64,000 nt of DNA from Mesorhizobium sp. L-8-3 (GTDB taxonomy: Bacteria; Pseudomonadota; Alphaproteobacteria; Rhizobiales; Rhizobiaceae), in NCBI RefSeq assembly GCF_016756615.1, contig NZ_AP023262.1:5085501-5149500 (forward strand). The letters run 5' to 3'. This document shows, piece by piece, positions 44,132-56,704 of the stretch (position 1 is its first letter; the number at the start of each line of letters is the position of its first letter). The notes below the pieces were generated by a model, which ran no database searches, was not told the DNA's origin, and saw nothing but the letters and a program-made list of their open reading frames with translations. The translations under genes and the position numbers were made by a program.

Positions 44132-44956
44132 ATGCAGCCATCGAAAGACATAGGCCGGCTCCTCGAGATCATGGCTGCCCTGCGCACGCCTGTCACCGGC
44201 TGCCCATGGGACGTCGAACAGACCTTCTCGACGATCGCGCCCTACACGCTGGAGGAGGCCTACGAGGTCGCCGATGCGATCGAACGCGGCGATATGGACG
44301 ACCTGCGCGAGGAACTCGGCGATCTCCTGCTGCAGGTGGTCTTCCACGCCCGGATGGCCGAGGAGCAGCGGGAATTCGACTTCGGCGACGTGGTGAAGAC
44401 GATCACGACCAAGATGATCCGTCGTCATCCGCACGTCTTCGGTGATGCCGAGGCGCGCGCCGCCGGCTCCGCGAAAGGCATGTGGGATCGCATCAAGGCC
44501 GAGGAGAAGGCCGAAAAACACGCTGCTCGTCTGGCGCGGGGCCGCGATCGGGAGGATCACGGCAGGGGGTACCTCGACGGCGTTCCCGTCGGACTGCCGG
44601 CCCTCACCCGCGCGCTTAAGCTGCAGCAACAGGCCGCACGCGTCGGTTTCGACTGGAAGGATGCAAAGCCGATCCTCGACAAGATCGAGGAGGAGATCAC
44701 CGAACTGCGCGAGGCGATGGAGAAGGGCGATACGGCAGCCGTCACCGACGAATTCGGCGACGTGCTGTTTGCCCTGGTCAATTTCGGCAGGCATCTCGAT
44801 ATCGACGCCGAGACCGCCCTTCGCGGCACCAATGGGAAGTTCCGCTCGCGGCTGCACCATGTCGAGAGGGCGCTCGAGGCGCGGGGCAGCAGCCTGGAGG
44901 CGGCCGATCTCGATGAGATGGAAGCCCTCTGGCAGCAGGCAAAGAAGGCGAAGTAA
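44132..44956 (+). CDS. mazG: Nucleoside triphosphate pyrophosphohydrolase MazG
   Basis: The 274-residue enzyme cleaves NTPs to NMPs and pyrophosphate. Two MazG folds are visible: TGCPWDVEQTFSTIAPYTLE with EEAYEV and REELGDLLLQVVFHA (metal-ligand acidic residues), and a C-terminal copy with EEEITELREAME and DEFGDVLFALVNFGRH. The RHPHVFGD motif is typical. Its 3' end is 6 bp from the convergent hflX gene. It closes the ntr-hfq block. Confidence 0.95.
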   Translation: MQPSKDIGRLLEIMAALRTPVTGCPWDVEQTFSTIAPYTLEEAYEVADAIERGDMDDLREELGDLLLQVVFHARMAEEQREFDFGDVVKTITTKMIRRHPHVFGDAEARAAGSAKGMWDRIKAEEKAEKHAARLARGRDREDHGRGYLDGVPVGLPALTRALKLQQQAARVGFDWKDAKPILDKIEEEITELREAMEKGDTAAVTDEFGDVLFALVNFGRHLDIDAETALRGTNGKFRSRLHHVERALEARGSSLEAADLDEMEALWQQAKKAK

Positions 44957-44962
44957 GGCGAC

Positions 44963-46351
44963 TTAGCCTCTGTTTTCCTTTCTCAATCGGCTTTCGATCT
45001 CGCTCCTGGCCATGGCTGTGGCCTTGAGCGATAGGGTCACGCTGCCGTCGTTGCCGTCCTTGCGTTTGATTACGTCGCCGTTGCGGTAGAGCCAGTCGAT
45101 CAGCCCGAGCTGGTTTGGCGCGAGCTTCACCACCATCGGCTCGAGCGTGCCGGCGACACGCTCCTCGATTGCCGCAAGCAACGTGCCGATGCCCTCGCCC
45201 GTGGCTGCCGAAATCGCGACCGGAGGCGCGCCGCGTCCGCCGGCGGCCTCGGCGAGCAGCCTTTCACGATTGGCTTCGTCGAGGCGGTCGATCTTGTTCC
45301 AGACCTCGATGACGCGATTCGTATCGGAAGCGTCGACGCCGAGATCGGCAAGGATCTGCTCGACGTCCTCGGACTGCGCGGCCGTGTCGGGATCCGAGAT
45401 GTCGCGAAGATGGATGACGAGTTCGGCCTCGACCACCTCCTCCAGCGTCGCCCGGAAGGCCGCCACCAGGTGGGTCGGCAGGTCGGAGATGAAGCCGACC
45501 GTGTCGGACAGGATCACGGTCGTGCCGTGCGGCAGCCGCAGGCGCCGCAGTGTCGGGTCCAGCGTCGCGAAAAGCATGTCCTCGGCCAGCACGCCGGCGC
45601 CGGTCAGTCGATTGAACAGCGTCGATTTTCCGGCATTGGTGTAACCGACGATGGCAACGACCGGAAACGGTACTTTCTTGCGCTTGGCGCGATGCAGGTC
45701 GCGCGTGCGGCGCACCGTTTCCAACTCGCGCTTCAGGCGAAGGATCTTCTCCTGCAGGATGCGGCGGTCGGCCTCGATCTGGGTTTCGCCCGGGCCGCCG
45801 AGGAAGCCGGCGCCACCGCGCTGCCGCTCCAGGTGGGTCCAGCTCCGTACCAGCCGGCCCTTCTGGTAATTCAGATGGGCAAGATCGACCTGGAGCGTGC
45901 CCTCCTTGGTGCGCGCCCGCCGGCCGAAAATCTCGAGAATGAGGCCCGTCCTGTCCAGCACCTTGGCGTTGAGCGCCTTTTCGAGGTTGCGCTGCTGCAC
46001 CGGCGTCAGCGGATGATCGACGATGACCAGTTCCGCCTTGGTGTCCTTCACGATCACCGCGAAATCGTCGACCTTGCCGCTGCCGAGCAGAGTGGCCGGG
46101 CGCGGATCCGCGATCGCGACGATCGCCGTGTGAACTGGTTCGAGATCGATCGCGCGGGCGAGGCCGACGGCTTCGTCGTGCCTCGCCTCGGGGGAACGCG
46201 CCAGGCGGGGCCTGCTTTGCGAATCATCGGCGCGTCCCGGCCGCGTCAGGACCGGAACGATGACGACCGCGCGCGTGGTGGCGGCGGCGCCGGAAAGCTC
46301 CGCCGCCTCGCCGGCGCTCATGCGCCCGCCCGCGCCTTTTTCATCGACCAA
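44963..46351 (-). CDS. hflX: GTPase HflX
   Basis: This 462-residue ribosome-associated GTPase has the HflX N-terminal domain ([20 protein letters not shown], the [12 protein letters not shown] segment) and a coiled region with GGxGETQIE ([15 protein letters not shown]). The G domain carries G1 [13 protein letters not shown]3 DTVGFI and G4 NKID. It splits ribosomes under stress. TTG 46351 follows the hfq stop directly; there is no clear ribosome site, so translation by coupling is likely, and the ATG 30 bp later is an alternative. Confidence 0.93.
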   Translation of the reverse strand: MVDEKGAGGRMSAGEAAELSGAAATTRAVVIVPVLTRPGRADDSQSRPRLARSPEARHDEAVGLARAIDLEPVHTAIVAIADPRPATLLGSGKVDDFAVIVKDTKAELVIVDHPLTPVQQRNLEKALNAKVLDRTGLILEIFGRRARTKEGTLQVDLAHLNYQKGRLVRSWTHLERQRGGAGFLGGPGETQIEADRRILQEKILRLKRELETVRRTRDLHRAKRKKVPFPVVAIVGYTNAGKSTLFNRLTGAGVLAEDMLFATLDPTLRRLRLPHGTTVILSDTVGFISDLPTHLVAAFRATLEEVVEAELVIHLRDISDPDTAAQSEDVEQILADLGVDASDTNRVIEVWNKIDRLDEANRERLLAEAAGGRGAPPVAISAATGEGIGTLLAAIEERVAGTLEPMVVKLAPNQLGLIDWLYRNGDVIKRKDGNDGSVTLSLKATAMARSEIESRLRKENRG

Positions 46352-46600
46352 TCAAGCGTCCCGGCCGTTGTCCTCACCATCGAACATCTGAACCGGCTGG
46401 CTCGGCATGATGGTGGAAATGGCGTGTTTGTACACGAGCTGTGAGTGCCCGTCCCTGCGCAGAAGCACGCAGAAATTGTCGAACGAGGTAACGACACCTG
46501 TCAGTTTAACGCCGTTAATCAAGAAAATCGTAAGAGGGTTCTTGCTCTTACGAACCGAGTTCAGGAAGAGGTCCTGCAGATTTTGCGATCTTTCCGCCAT
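46352..46600 (-). CDS. hfq: RNA chaperone Hfq
   Basis: The 82-residue Sm-like protein has Sm1 ([21 protein letters not shown], then CVLLRRDG) and the Sm2 signature YKHAIST. It forms hexamers that pair small RNAs with mRNAs. It directly precedes hflX, the widespread hfq-hflX order. A 139-bp gap separates it from dat and should hold its promoter. Confidence 0.97.
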   Translation of the reverse strand: MAERSQNLQDLFLNSVRKSKNPLTIFLINGVKLTGVVTSFDNFCVLLRRDGHSQLVYKHAISTIMPSQPVQMFDGEDNGRDA

Positions 46601-46739
46601 TTTTTTCTTTCGCCATCCCCAAACGTCTTGCGGCTAGTAGCGACTCAATATCCTACCCATGTCAAGCACGCATGTCCTGCGCGGCGCGAGCCAGACAAGC
46701 AAAACGTGATGGTATGTGTCCCTGCCACCTAAGCGGTTA

Positions 46740-47603
46740 TCAGGCCTTGATTTTTTCCGCAATGTCAAAAAACGCGTGACGCAATGAAAGTGCAACTGAG
46801 CCGGGATGGCCGTTGGCGACGGGCGTGCCGTCGATGGTCACGACCGGCATCACGACCATGGTCGCGGCGGTGATGAAAGCCTCCCTTGCCTGCTTGGCCT
46901 CGGCCACGGTGAAGGCCCTTTCCTCGACCTCGAGACCGAGCTTCGCGGCGACGTCGATCACCGTTGCGCGCGTGATCCCGCGCAGGATCCCGTGGTCGGC
47001 CGGTCGCGTGACGAGGCGGCTGTCCCTGGTCACGATCCACACATTGGTGGACGCGCCTTCCTTCACGGTTCCGTCCGGATCGACGAACCAGGCCTCCTGG
47101 GCACCGACGGACCTCGCCTGCTGGCGGGCAAGCACATTCGGCAGGAGGCCGACTGTCTTGATATCGACACGGTCCCACCGGTTCTCCGGCACGGTGATGA
47201 CGGCGAGCCCGGTCTCCGCCTTCTTCGCGGCCGCGGCCGGATCGCTGCGTTTTGCCGTCACCACCAGCGCGGGCTTTACGCCGGGCGCCGGAAAGGCGTG
47301 ATCGCGGGGCGCGACGCCGCGCGTCACCTGCAGATAGACGAGGCCGTTGACCACGCGGTTCCTGCGCACCACCTCGCGCATGACCAGTTGCAACGCCGAC
47401 CGCGTCATTGGCCAGGCGATCTGGAGCTCGGACAAGGATCGGTTCAGCCGGTCCAGATGCCTCGTCATGTCGACAATATAGCCGCGCGCCACTTCGCAGA
47501 CCTCATAGACGCCGTCGGCGAACTGGTAGCCGCGATCCTCGATGTGAACGGCCGCCTGCGCATGGCGGATATAGCGGCCATTGACATAGGCGATGCGCGG
47601 CAT
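46740..47603 (-). CDS. dat: D-amino-acid aminotransferase (class IV PLP enzyme)
   Basis: The 287-residue fold-type IV aminotransferase begins RIAYVNGRYIRHAQAAVHIEDRG with the catalytic core DIKTVGLLPNVLARQQAR around the PLP lysine (DIKT), EAWFVDPDGTVKEGASTNVW and ILRGITRATVI. Alphaproteobacteria keep this gene between trkA and hfq. It interconverts D-alanine and D-glutamate families. It is the next gene after trkA on the minus strand with an 81-bp gap. Confidence 0.92.
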   Translation of the reverse strand: MPRIAYVNGRYIRHAQAAVHIEDRGYQFADGVYEVCEVARGYIVDMTRHLDRLNRSLSELQIAWPMTRSALQLVMREVVRRNRVVNGLVYLQVTRGVAPRDHAFPAPGVKPALVVTAKRSDPAAAAKKAETGLAVITVPENRWDRVDIKTVGLLPNVLARQQARSVGAQEAWFVDPDGTVKEGASTNVWIVTRDSRLVTRPADHGILRGITRATVIDVAAKLGLEVEERAFTVAEAKQAREAFITAATMVVMPVVTIDGTPVANGHPGSVALSLRHAFFDIAEKIKA

Positions 47604-47684
47604 GGGCGTTCCTTCTCGTGGCGCGGGGGTTTCGACCCTGTGGTAAGGCGATTCGGGCGGCGGGTGCGCGTTAAAAACGAGCGC

Positions 47685-49061
47685 TCAGAAAAACTCCAGG
47701 CTGACCCGGAACAACTGCTCAACCTGTTTCACCTCGTCGGCCAGGGCGAAGATGACGACCCGGTCCTTGGGCTTGATGCGGACAGCGCCGCTGGGCTTGA
47801 TGACCTCGCCGCCGCGATAGATCGCACCGATACGCACGCCATGCGGCAGTTCGAGATCGCGGAGCAAGGGACCGACCAGCGGCGAGGTCTCGAGCGCCTC
47901 GGCCTCGATGATCTCGGCTGCCCCCTTCTGCACGCTGTGCACGGCGCGGATGCGGCCCCGGCGCACGTGCTGGAGCACGCGGGAGATCGTGACCGCGCGC
48001 GGATTGACATAGGCGTCGATCCCCAGCGTCCTGGTGATGTCGTGGAAGGCGGGATTGTTGATCAGCGCGAGATTGGCCTTGCAGCCCAGCCGCTTGGCCA
48101 TGGCGCTGGCAAGGATGTTGACCTGGTCGTTGTTGGTGAGTGCGACCATCAGGTCGGCATCATGGATGTCGGCTTCCTGCAGCAGCTTCTGGTCGAGGGC
48201 GCTGCCTTGTAGCACGACCGAGCGCCTCAGTTCGTCGGCGATCGCGACCGCGCGCTCGCGCCCGCTCTCGATGATCTTCACGCGCGTGCGGCTCTGGCGC
48301 TGCTCCAGGGTTCGCGCGACATGCAGTCCTATATTGCCGCCACCGGCGATCACGATGCGTGTCGCTTCCTGCTCCTCGTGGCCGAACAGCCCGAGAGTGC
48401 GGCGGACCTGGTCCTTGGTGGTCACGACATAGGCAAGGTCGCCGGCGACCAGTTGGTCGGACGAGCGCGGGACGAACAGCGTGCCGTTGCGCGTGACGCC
48501 CACAACCGTCGTGGGAAGGTCCGGGAACAACTCGCTCAACTGCGCGAGCGGCGTGTTGATGACGGGGCATTCGTCCTGGCATTCGATCGCCAGCATGGCG
48601 ATCTTGTTGTCCGCGAATCCGACGACGTCGGTCGCCCCGGGCAGCGCGATGCGGCGAAGCACCATCTCGGCCACTTCCAGCTCCGGCGAGATGATCACGT
48701 CGATCGGCAGGTGCTCGCGGGAGAACAGGTTCTGGTAGTGCGGACGCAGATAGGATTGCGCGCGGATTCGGGCGATCTTGGTGGGAACGTTGAACAAGGC
48801 GTGCGCGACCTCGCAGGCGACGATGTTCACCTCGTCATAGAGCGTCACCGCGATCAGCATGTCGGCCTGCTGGGCGCCGGCCAACTCGAGCGTGTCCGGG
48901 TGGGCGCCGTGGCCCACGAAGCCGCGCACATCGAGCGAATCGCGAATCGCCCGGACCAGTTCGGGCGACGTGTCGATGACGGAAACGTCGTTCTTTTCCG
49001 CCGCAAGGCGTTCGGCGATGCCGTAGCCCACCTGCCCCGCGCCGCAGATGATGACCTTCAT
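47685..49061 (-). CDS. trkA: Trk potassium uptake NAD-binding protein TrkA
   Basis: The 458-residue peripheral protein has two Rossmann RCK domains (ICGAGQVGYGIAERLA at the N-terminus, IVIAGGGNIGLHVARTLEQR at about residue 232), each followed by an RCK-C domain. It gates the TrkH potassium transporter, which is not in the window. It lies in the conserved ntrYX-trkA-dat-hfq order. Confidence 0.95.
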   Translation of the reverse strand: MKVIICGAGQVGYGIAERLAAEKNDVSVIDTSPELVRAIRDSLDVRGFVGHGAHPDTLELAGAQQADMLIAVTLYDEVNIVACEVAHALFNVPTKIARIRAQSYLRPHYQNLFSREHLPIDVIISPELEVAEMVLRRIALPGATDVVGFADNKIAMLAIECQDECPVINTPLAQLSELFPDLPTTVVGVTRNGTLFVPRSSDQLVAGDLAYVVTTKDQVRRTLGLFGHEEQEATRIVIAGGGNIGLHVARTLEQRQSRTRVKIIESGRERAVAIADELRRSVVLQGSALDQKLLQEADIHDADLMVALTNNDQVNILASAMAKRLGCKANLALINNPAFHDITRTLGIDAYVNPRAVTISRVLQHVRRGRIRAVHSVQKGAAEIIEAEALETSPLVGPLLRDLELPHGVRIGAIYRGGEVIKPSGAVRIKPKDRVVIFALADEVKQVEQLFRVSLEFF

Positions 49062-49161
49062 GGCAAGCTAACCCGCATTGTTTCCTCTGGCCCCGCCGGC
49101 TCGCGACGTCGGTAGCGCGACGCGGAGCGTCGGGCAAGGACGCCGACAAGCCGCCCGAGTG

Positions 49162-50523
49162 TCATACGCCCAGCGACTTCAGCTTCCTGTGGAGCGCGGA
49201 GCGCTCCATTCCGATGAACTCGGCCGTGCGGGAGATGTTGCCGCCGAAGCGGTTGATCTGGGCGATCAGATATTCCTTCTCGAACAACTCACGGGCCTCG
49301 CGCAGCGGCAGGGCCATGATGTGCTGGTCGGACTGGCTGGGCGCGCGGGGCATGACGTCGCCGATCTCCGAGGGCAGCAGGTCGGCCGTGATCGGCGTCT
49401 CGACGTCGTCGGCGCGCACCAGGATCATCAGTCGTTCGATGTTGTTGCGCAACTGGCGAATGTTGCCCGGCCAGTTGTGTGCCTGGAGTACGGCCAGCGC
49501 ATCGTTGCCGATGCGGCGCGGCTTGATGCCGGCCTGCCGCGCGATCTGCCGCATGAAATGGTCGACGAGAAACGGGATATCCTCGCGTCGTTCGGAGAGC
49601 CCCGGCACCGTCACGGGTACGACGGCGAGGCGGTGGTAGAGATCCTCGCGGAACTGGCCTTCGGCGATCATGGCTTCGAGGTTCTGGGCGGTCGAGGAGA
49701 TGATGCGCACGTCGACCTTGACGCGTTTCGTGCCGCCCACCCGTTCGAATTGCTGGTCGACGAGCACGCGCAGGATCTTGCCCTGCGTCTCGCGCGGCAT
49801 GTCGGCGACCTCGTCGATGTAGAGAATGCCGTGATGCGCCTCCTCCAGCGCTCCGACTTTGCGCTCGCCGCCGTTGGATTCGGTGCCGAAGAGCTCGATT
49901 TCCATGCGCTCGGGCGTGATTGTCGCGGCGTTGAGCGTCACGAACGGCCCGCTTTGGCGGGTGGACGCGGCATGGATCGCGCGCGCCACCATCTCCTTGC
50001 CGGAGCCGGACGGTCCGATGATCATGATGCGGCTGTTGGTGGGCGCGACCCGCTCGATCGTCTGGCGCAACTGGCTCATGGCGACGGAAGTGCCGATGAG
50101 ATCGAAAGTCTCGCCGCTGCGCTGCTTCAGGTCTGAAACCTCGCGTTTCAGCTTCGACGTCTCGAGAGCGCGTTCGGCGATCAGGATCAGCCGGTCGGCC
50201 TTGAAGGGCTTCTCGATGAAGTCGTAGGCGCCGCGACGGATCGCCGAAACGGCGGTTTCGATGTTGCCGTGGCCCGAGATCATCACCACGGGCAGCTCGG
50301 GGTGGATCGCCTTGATCTGATCGAGCAGCGCCAGGCCGTCGAGCTTGGAGCCCTGCAGCCAGATATCGAGGAACACCAGTCGCGGCACCCGTCCGGCGAT
50401 CGACGCCAGCGCGCTGTCGCTGTCATGCGCGGTGCGGGTTTCATGGCCCTCGTCGCTCAAAATGCCCGCGACGAGCTCTCGGATGTCTTCTTCGTCATCG
50501 ACGATAAGGATGTCAGACGCCAT
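49162..50523 (-). CDS. ntrX: Nitrogen regulation response regulator NtrX
   Basis: The 453-residue regulator has a receiver (ILIVDDEEDIRELV; Asp in FLDIWL), an AAA+ domain (IMIIGPSGSGKEMVARAIHA) and a Fis-type helix-turn-helix (NISRTAEFIGMERSALHRKL). The usual GAFTGA loop is replaced by NGGERKVGALEEA, as known for alphaproteobacterial NtrX, which can act on non-sigma-54 promoters. It overlaps the ntrY end by 11 bp. Confidence 0.95.
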   Translation of the reverse strand: MASDILIVDDEEDIRELVAGILSDEGHETRTAHDSDSALASIAGRVPRLVFLDIWLQGSKLDGLALLDQIKAIHPELPVVMISGHGNIETAVSAIRRGAYDFIEKPFKADRLILIAERALETSKLKREVSDLKQRSGETFDLIGTSVAMSQLRQTIERVAPTNSRIMIIGPSGSGKEMVARAIHAASTRQSGPFVTLNAATITPERMEIELFGTESNGGERKVGALEEAHHGILYIDEVADMPRETQGKILRVLVDQQFERVGGTKRVKVDVRIISSTAQNLEAMIAEGQFREDLYHRLAVVPVTVPGLSERREDIPFLVDHFMRQIARQAGIKPRRIGNDALAVLQAHNWPGNIRQLRNNIERLMILVRADDVETPITADLLPSEIGDVMPRAPSQSDQHIMALPLREARELFEKEYLIAQINRFGGNISRTAEFIGMERSALHRKLKSLGV

Positions 50524-52804
50524 TGTCGACCTTTTCAGCTTCCTTCGGGCCGACCGATCCGGCCTCGCCGTTGCCCGGCTGGGCGGCGGCGGCAGGCAGA
50601 ACCATGCTGATCATGGCCCCTCTCCCGTCGTAAAAATCCTGGGGCGCATCGTGCAGTTCGAGTCGCCCACCATGGTCCTCGACTATCTTTTTGACGATAG
50701 CGAGGCCGAGGCCTGTGCCCTTCTCGCGCGTCGTCATATAGGGCTCCAGCAGCCTCTGCCGGTTCTCGCGCGGCAACCCCTTGCCGTTGTCGATCACGTC
50801 GACGCGGATCATGTTGCCCTGTCGGGCGGCGCGGATGCAAATCATGCCCGGCTCGGCGCTCTCGCGCCCGGCCGCCTCGATTGCCTCGGCCGCGTTCTTG
50901 ATGACATTGCCGAATGCCTGGCTCATTAGCCGGCTGTCGAAGGTGCCCATGAGCGGCTCGGTGCCGAAGCTGCGCTCGAATGCGATGTCGGAGCGGCTGA
51001 CCTCGACGAGGAAAGAGGCCTCGCGCAGCGCCTCCCGGAGGTCCAGCACCTGCATGTCGGGCTTGGGCATGCGGGCGAAGGCCGAGAACTCGTCCACCAT
51101 CCGTCCGATGTCCTCGACCTGGCGGATGATCGTGTCGGTGCATTGGTCGAAAACCTCACGGTCCTCGGTGATCACCTTTCCGTAGCGGCGGCGGATCCGC
51201 TCCGCAGCAAGCTGGATCGGCGTGAGAGGATTCTTGATTTCATGGGCGATGCGGCGGGCGACATCGGCCCATGCTGACGAGCGCTGCGCCTGCACGAGGT
51301 CCGTGATGTCGTCGACGGTCACCACGCGCGACTGAGAGTCCGTTTCGGTCTCCGCGTCACCTTGCTCGATCGTGACCTGCACGTTGAAGGTGCGTTCTGC
51401 GCCGCCGCGATAGAAAGTGACCTGCTCGCGATAGACCGGCCGCCGCGAGTTGCGGCCGATCTCCAGCACCCGGCCGACATGCGGCAGGATGGTGGAGAGG
51501 TTCTTTCCGACCGACGCCTCGGCCGAAATCGCCAGCATTGTCTCGGCCGACCGGTTGACGATCGTTACGATGCCGTCGGGATCGACGCCGATGACGCCGG
51601 CGGTCACGCCGGCCAGCACGGCTTCCGAGAAGCGCCGGCGTTCGTCGACGAGGTCCTTGGCGGTCAGGATCTCGTCCCGCTGCGATTTCAGCTGCAAGAG
51701 CATCTTGTTGAACGTGTCGCCGAGCGAGGCCACGTCGCCGTCGCTGGCGCGGACCGGGACCGAGACGTCGAGATTGCCGGTTGCGACCTCGTCTGCGGCT
51801 CCGATCAGCTGGCGGATCGGTCGGACAAGCCGGTCGGCGACCGCGATGCCGGTCCAGATCGCCGACAAGACCACGACGAGCGTAAGACCGAGATAGAGCA
51901 TGGCAAAGGCGAGTTGCGTGGTGCGCCGGTTCGCTTCGAGCCCCCGATACTCGTCGGTGTTTGCGCGCACGATCTGGCGGGCACGGATCACCTCGGGGTC
52001 GACCAGCCGGATCGTGTAGAGATAGGTGTCGGGGATTTCGCGCAGCTTGACGATCGCGCCGACGATGTTTCGGGTTCGCGGCTCGATCAGCACCGTTTCG
52101 CCATTGCCGGCCTGTTGCGCCGCCCCCGACGGCGGATCCGGCATCGGAAAATCTGCATTGGTAAGAGCGGCCATCACCAGCGAGCCGTCTTCCGTGATCA
52201 AGGCGGCATGAGCGAGCGCGCGGCCGATCGCCTGCTGGGTCAACAATTCCCGGAAGCCGGTCCGGTCGAGATTGTAGAGGGCTCTCGCCCTGTCGAGGTC
52301 GTTGGCCATCGACAGCGTCGTGCCCTGCAGGTTGCGGGCGTTCTCCTGCACATAGGCTTCCGCGATCGATAGCGACGAGTTGATGATGGCCTTGGTGCGC
52401 AGTTCGAACCAGCGATCTAGCCCGATATCCAGCGTAATCGAGGCGATGATCGCGACCATCAGCGCGGGGATAGCGGCCACGAGCGAGAACATCGCGACGA
52501 TGCGCACATGCAGCCGCGATGCGGCCTTGCCGCGCTTGCGCGCAGCCGAGATGCGATGGACCTCGCGTGCGATAAGGCCGACCAGCAGCAGGATGAAGAC
52601 GGCGTTGATGCCGATCAGCGACAGAGTGGTCGCCTCATCGGGCACGATCGGCGTGACCCCGACCAGGATGGCGAAGGACACGGCCGCGGTGACCAGCGCG
52701 GCGACGATGGTCACGACACCAGGCAGCGCCAGAAGGCGGCGCCCCTCGGTCGTCGCCGATCCGGGGATGCCCGGTCCGGGAATCGTCTGCATATCGGTCG
52801 TCAT
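50513..52804 (-). CDS. ntrY: Nitrogen regulation sensor kinase NtrY
   Basis: The membrane kinase has about 763 residues with several N-terminal helices (VVTIVAALVTAAVSFAILVG), a periplasmic region, then HAMP (RLVRPIRQLIGAADEVATG), PAS (AVLAGVTAGVIGVDPDG) and the His box [23 protein letters not shown]-binding motifs [17 protein letters not shown] and GTGLGLAIVKKI complete it. It responds to nitrogen and possibly redox state with NtrX. ATG 52804 was chosen after GGCGGA; the upstream frame extension is unconserved. Confidence 0.94.
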   Translation of the reverse strand: MTTDMQTIPGPGIPGSATTEGRRLLALPGVVTIVAALVTAAVSFAILVGVTPIVPDEATTLSLIGINAVFILLLVGLIAREVHRISAARKRGKAASRLHVRIVAMFSLVAAIPALMVAIIASITLDIGLDRWFELRTKAIINSSLSIAEAYVQENARNLQGTTLSMANDLDRARALYNLDRTGFRELLTQQAIGRALAHAALITEDGSLVMAALTNADFPMPDPPSGAAQQAGNGETVLIEPRTRNIVGAIVKLREIPDTYLYTIRLVDPEVIRARQIVRANTDEYRGLEANRRTTQLAFAMLYLGLTLVVVLSAIWTGIAVADRLVRPIRQLIGAADEVATGNLDVSVPVRASDGDVASLGDTFNKMLLQLKSQRDEILTAKDLVDERRRFSEAVLAGVTAGVIGVDPDGIVTIVNRSAETMLAISAEASVGKNLSTILPHVGRVLEIGRNSRRPVYREQVTFYRGGAERTFNVQVTIEQGDAETETDSQSRVVTVDDITDLVQAQRSSAWADVARRIAHEIKNPLTPIQLAAERIRRRYGKVITEDREVFDQCTDTIIRQVEDIGRMVDEFSAFARMPKPDMQVLDLREALREASFLVEVSRSDIAFERSFGTEPLMGTFDSRLMSQAFGNVIKNAAEAIEAAGRESAEPGMICIRAARQGNMIRVDVIDNGKGLPRENRQRLLEPYMTTREKGTGLGLAIVKKIVEDHGGRLELHDAPQDFYDGRGAMISMVLPAAAAQPGNGEAGSVGPKEAEKVDNGV

Positions 52805-53088
52805 TCCGCCAATCGAACCCTCACCAGCGTTGGATGTATGCAACGCATTGTGGCGATTGTGCAACATCTGCGCCATCGCGACGAAATCTCGTACGCTCCT
52901 GTCCGTCCCCGTGCCCTCAGCCGGGGCCCTGGTGCGTCGGTCGGGGAAACGCATGGCGTCGACGTCACGGCCAACGCACCTCTTCCCGAGAGTGTTCAGC
53001 GGTTTCTGGAAACAGAGACGTGCGCCGAAATCAAGGAGCCGGCAGGGTATCGCGCGGATTTGGGCTGGGGGCGCCTCGTAGTGCGGCC

Positions 53089-54542
<1,454 letters not shown>

Positions 54543-54546
<4 letters not shown>

Positions 54547-55682
54547 CGTGCGGGGCTCCCCTCGGCGTCGTTGTGTCCGGCGGCTTCCTTCCAGGCGGGC
54601 ATCAGGATGCGGAAGGTCGTGCCGCGCGGCGTGGAATCGCATTCGATGACGCCGCCATGTTCGCCGACGATCTTGGCCACCAGAGCGAGACCAAGGCCGG
54701 AACCGTTCGGCTTGGTGGTGATGAAGGGATCGAAGAGGATCGGCAGGATGTCGGGCGGCACGCCGTGACCGTTGTCGTGGACGCGGAATTCGAGCGGCAG
54801 CGACACGCGGTCCTGCGTTCCGGGCACCGAAACCCGGATGCCGGGCCGGAAGGCGGTCGAAAGCGTGATCTCGCCGGGGACGTCCCTGTCGATCGCCTCG
54901 GCCGCGTTCTTCACCAGGTTGAGAAAGACCTGGATGAGCTGGTCGCGATTGCCGTGCACCGGCGGCAGCGACGGGTCGTAGTCCTCGATGAAGCGGATGT
55001 TCCGGGCGAAGCCGTTCCGGGCGATGGCCTTCACATGGTCGAGCACGACATGGATGTTGACGGGATGGCGGTCGATCGGGCGTTCGTCGGAGAACACCTC
55101 CATGCGGTCGACCAGCGACACGATGCGGTCGGTCTCGTCGGTGATCAGCCGGGTAAGGGCGCGGTCATCGTCCGACACGGCGCTTTCGAGGAGTTGGGCA
55201 GCGCCGCGGATGCCCGACAGCGGGTTCTTGATCTCATGCGCCAGCATCGCCGCTAGCCCGGTGACGGAACGCGCCGCGCCGCGATGCGTCATCTGGCGGT
55301 CGATCTTGTCCGCCATAGAACGCTCCTGGAACATCACCACGACCGATCCCGGCAACTCGGCCACCGGCGAGACATGGATGTCGACGATCTTGTCCGCGCC
55401 GAGGCGCGGCGAGGATATGTCGACCCGATATTCGTTCACGGGAGCATGGCGTTCGCGCACCTGCTCGACCAGTGCCAGCAAGGGGCTGCCGAAAGGCGCA
55501 AAGCGCTCCAGCGTGTTGCGCGCCAGCACCGCTGCGCTCGACCGGAAGAAATCCTCGGCGTCGGCATTGGCATAGGTGATCGCGCCGTCAGGCCCGATCA
55601 TGATCACCGGATGGCGGATCGTATTGAGCACCAACTGGGCGGGGTCGAATGTCGGTGCTCTCTGGGCGGCGGCTATGCTCAT
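54543..55682 (-). CDS. ntrB: Nitrogen regulation sensor kinase NtrB
   Basis: The 379-residue soluble kinase has a PAS domain ([20 protein letters not shown]) and the His box [41 protein letters not shown] and [12 protein letters not shown]. It partners NtrC. Both ends overlap neighbours: dusB upstream and ntrC downstream by 4 bp, giving a tightly coupled dusB-ntrB-ntrC operon. Confidence 0.96.
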
Positions 55683-56704
55683 GCGACTTTCCTCAACTGA
55701 CCGTTTTCCGCCGCGCGGCCGAAGACCCTGCGCAGCCCGGCGACGACATCGGCGGGGTCGGTGCCCGTCATGATCCTCGCGCGTTGATCATCCGATACAT
55801 TTCCGGCATGGCGGCCGAGATACCAGCCGAGATGTTTCCGCGCCTGGCGCAGTCCGCTCTCGGTGCCGTAAAGCGCGAGCATGTCCTCGTAGTGGGCGAC
55901 CACATAGGGGGTCATGTCTTCCGCCGCGGGGATGTTCGGCTCGATTTCGGCGCCCGCCGCATGCGCGATCGATCCGGCGAGCCAGGGCGCGCCGTAGTGC
56001 CCGCGCCCGACCATCACGGCGTCGGCGCCCGATTGCTCCAGAACGGCCGCCGCGTCCTGCGGCGTCGTGACGTCGCCATTGGCGACGACGGGGATCGATA
56101 CTGCCTGCTTGACCCGCGCGATGGCGCGCCAGTCGGCCTTGCCCTGATAGAACTGGCAGCGGGTGCGCCCGTGTACCGTCACCATGCGCACCCCGGCTTG
56201 CTCGGCGCGCCGGGCGAGCATCGGCGCATTCAGCGCCCCCTCGTCCCAGCCGAGCCGCATCTTGACCGTGACGGGAACATCGACGGCGCCGACGACGGCG
56301 TCGATCAGGGACAGCGCATGGTCGAGGTCCCGCATCAGGGCTGATCCGGCGAGGCCGCCGGTCACCTTCTTGGCCGGGCAGCCCATATTGATGTCGATCA
56401 CGTCGGCGCCCTCGCCCGCCGCGATCCGCGCGCCCTCGGCCATATGCTGGGCCTCGCGCCCGGCGAGCTGGACCATGTGAACCGGCAGGCCCGAATGGCG
56501 CAGGCGCTGGCCCGCCCCCGCCCGGCCCCTGGCGAGTTCGCCGCTTGCCACCATTTCGGACACGACGAGACCAGCGCCGTGGGCGTGGGCCCGCAGCCGG
56601 AAAGGCTCGTCGGTAACCCCTGACATGGGCGCCAGGAACACCCGGTTTCGGATCGTCACGCCCCCGATGTCGAGCGGTTTCGTCAGTTTTTCCAGATCAG
56701 CCAT
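55679..56704 (-). CDS. dusB: tRNA-dihydrouridine synthase DusB (NifR3)
   Basis: The 341-residue flavoenzyme reduces uridine in tRNA. Motifs are [20 protein letters not shown], the catalytic-Cys loop [32 protein letters not shown] and [16 protein letters not shown] 56704 opens the dusB-ntrBC operon, the classical nifR3 arrangement. It is divergent from ispDF across a 241-bp gap. Confidence 0.95.
   Translation of the reverse strand: MADLEKLTKPLDIGGVTIRNRVFLAPMSGVTDEPFRLRAHAHGAGLVVSEMVASGELARGRAGAGQRLRHSGLPVHMVQLAGREAQHMAEGARIAAGEGADVIDINMGCPAKKVTGGLAGSALMRDLDHALSLIDAVVGAVDVPVTVKMRLGWDEGALNAPMLARRAEQAGVRMVTVHGRTRCQFYQGKADWRAIARVKQAVSIPVVANGDVTTPQDAAAVLEQSGADAVMVGRGHYGAPWLAGSIAHAAGAEIEPNIPAAEDMTPYVVAHYEDMLALYGTESGLRQARKHLGWYLGRHAGNVSDDQRARIMTGTDPADVVAGLRRVFGRAAENGQLRKVA

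Noticed and set aside
49162-50523. NtrX as a defective sigma-54 activator because GAFTGA is missing
   Set aside because: Absence of GAFTGA is normal for alphaproteobacterial NtrX, so it is not a sign of decay.
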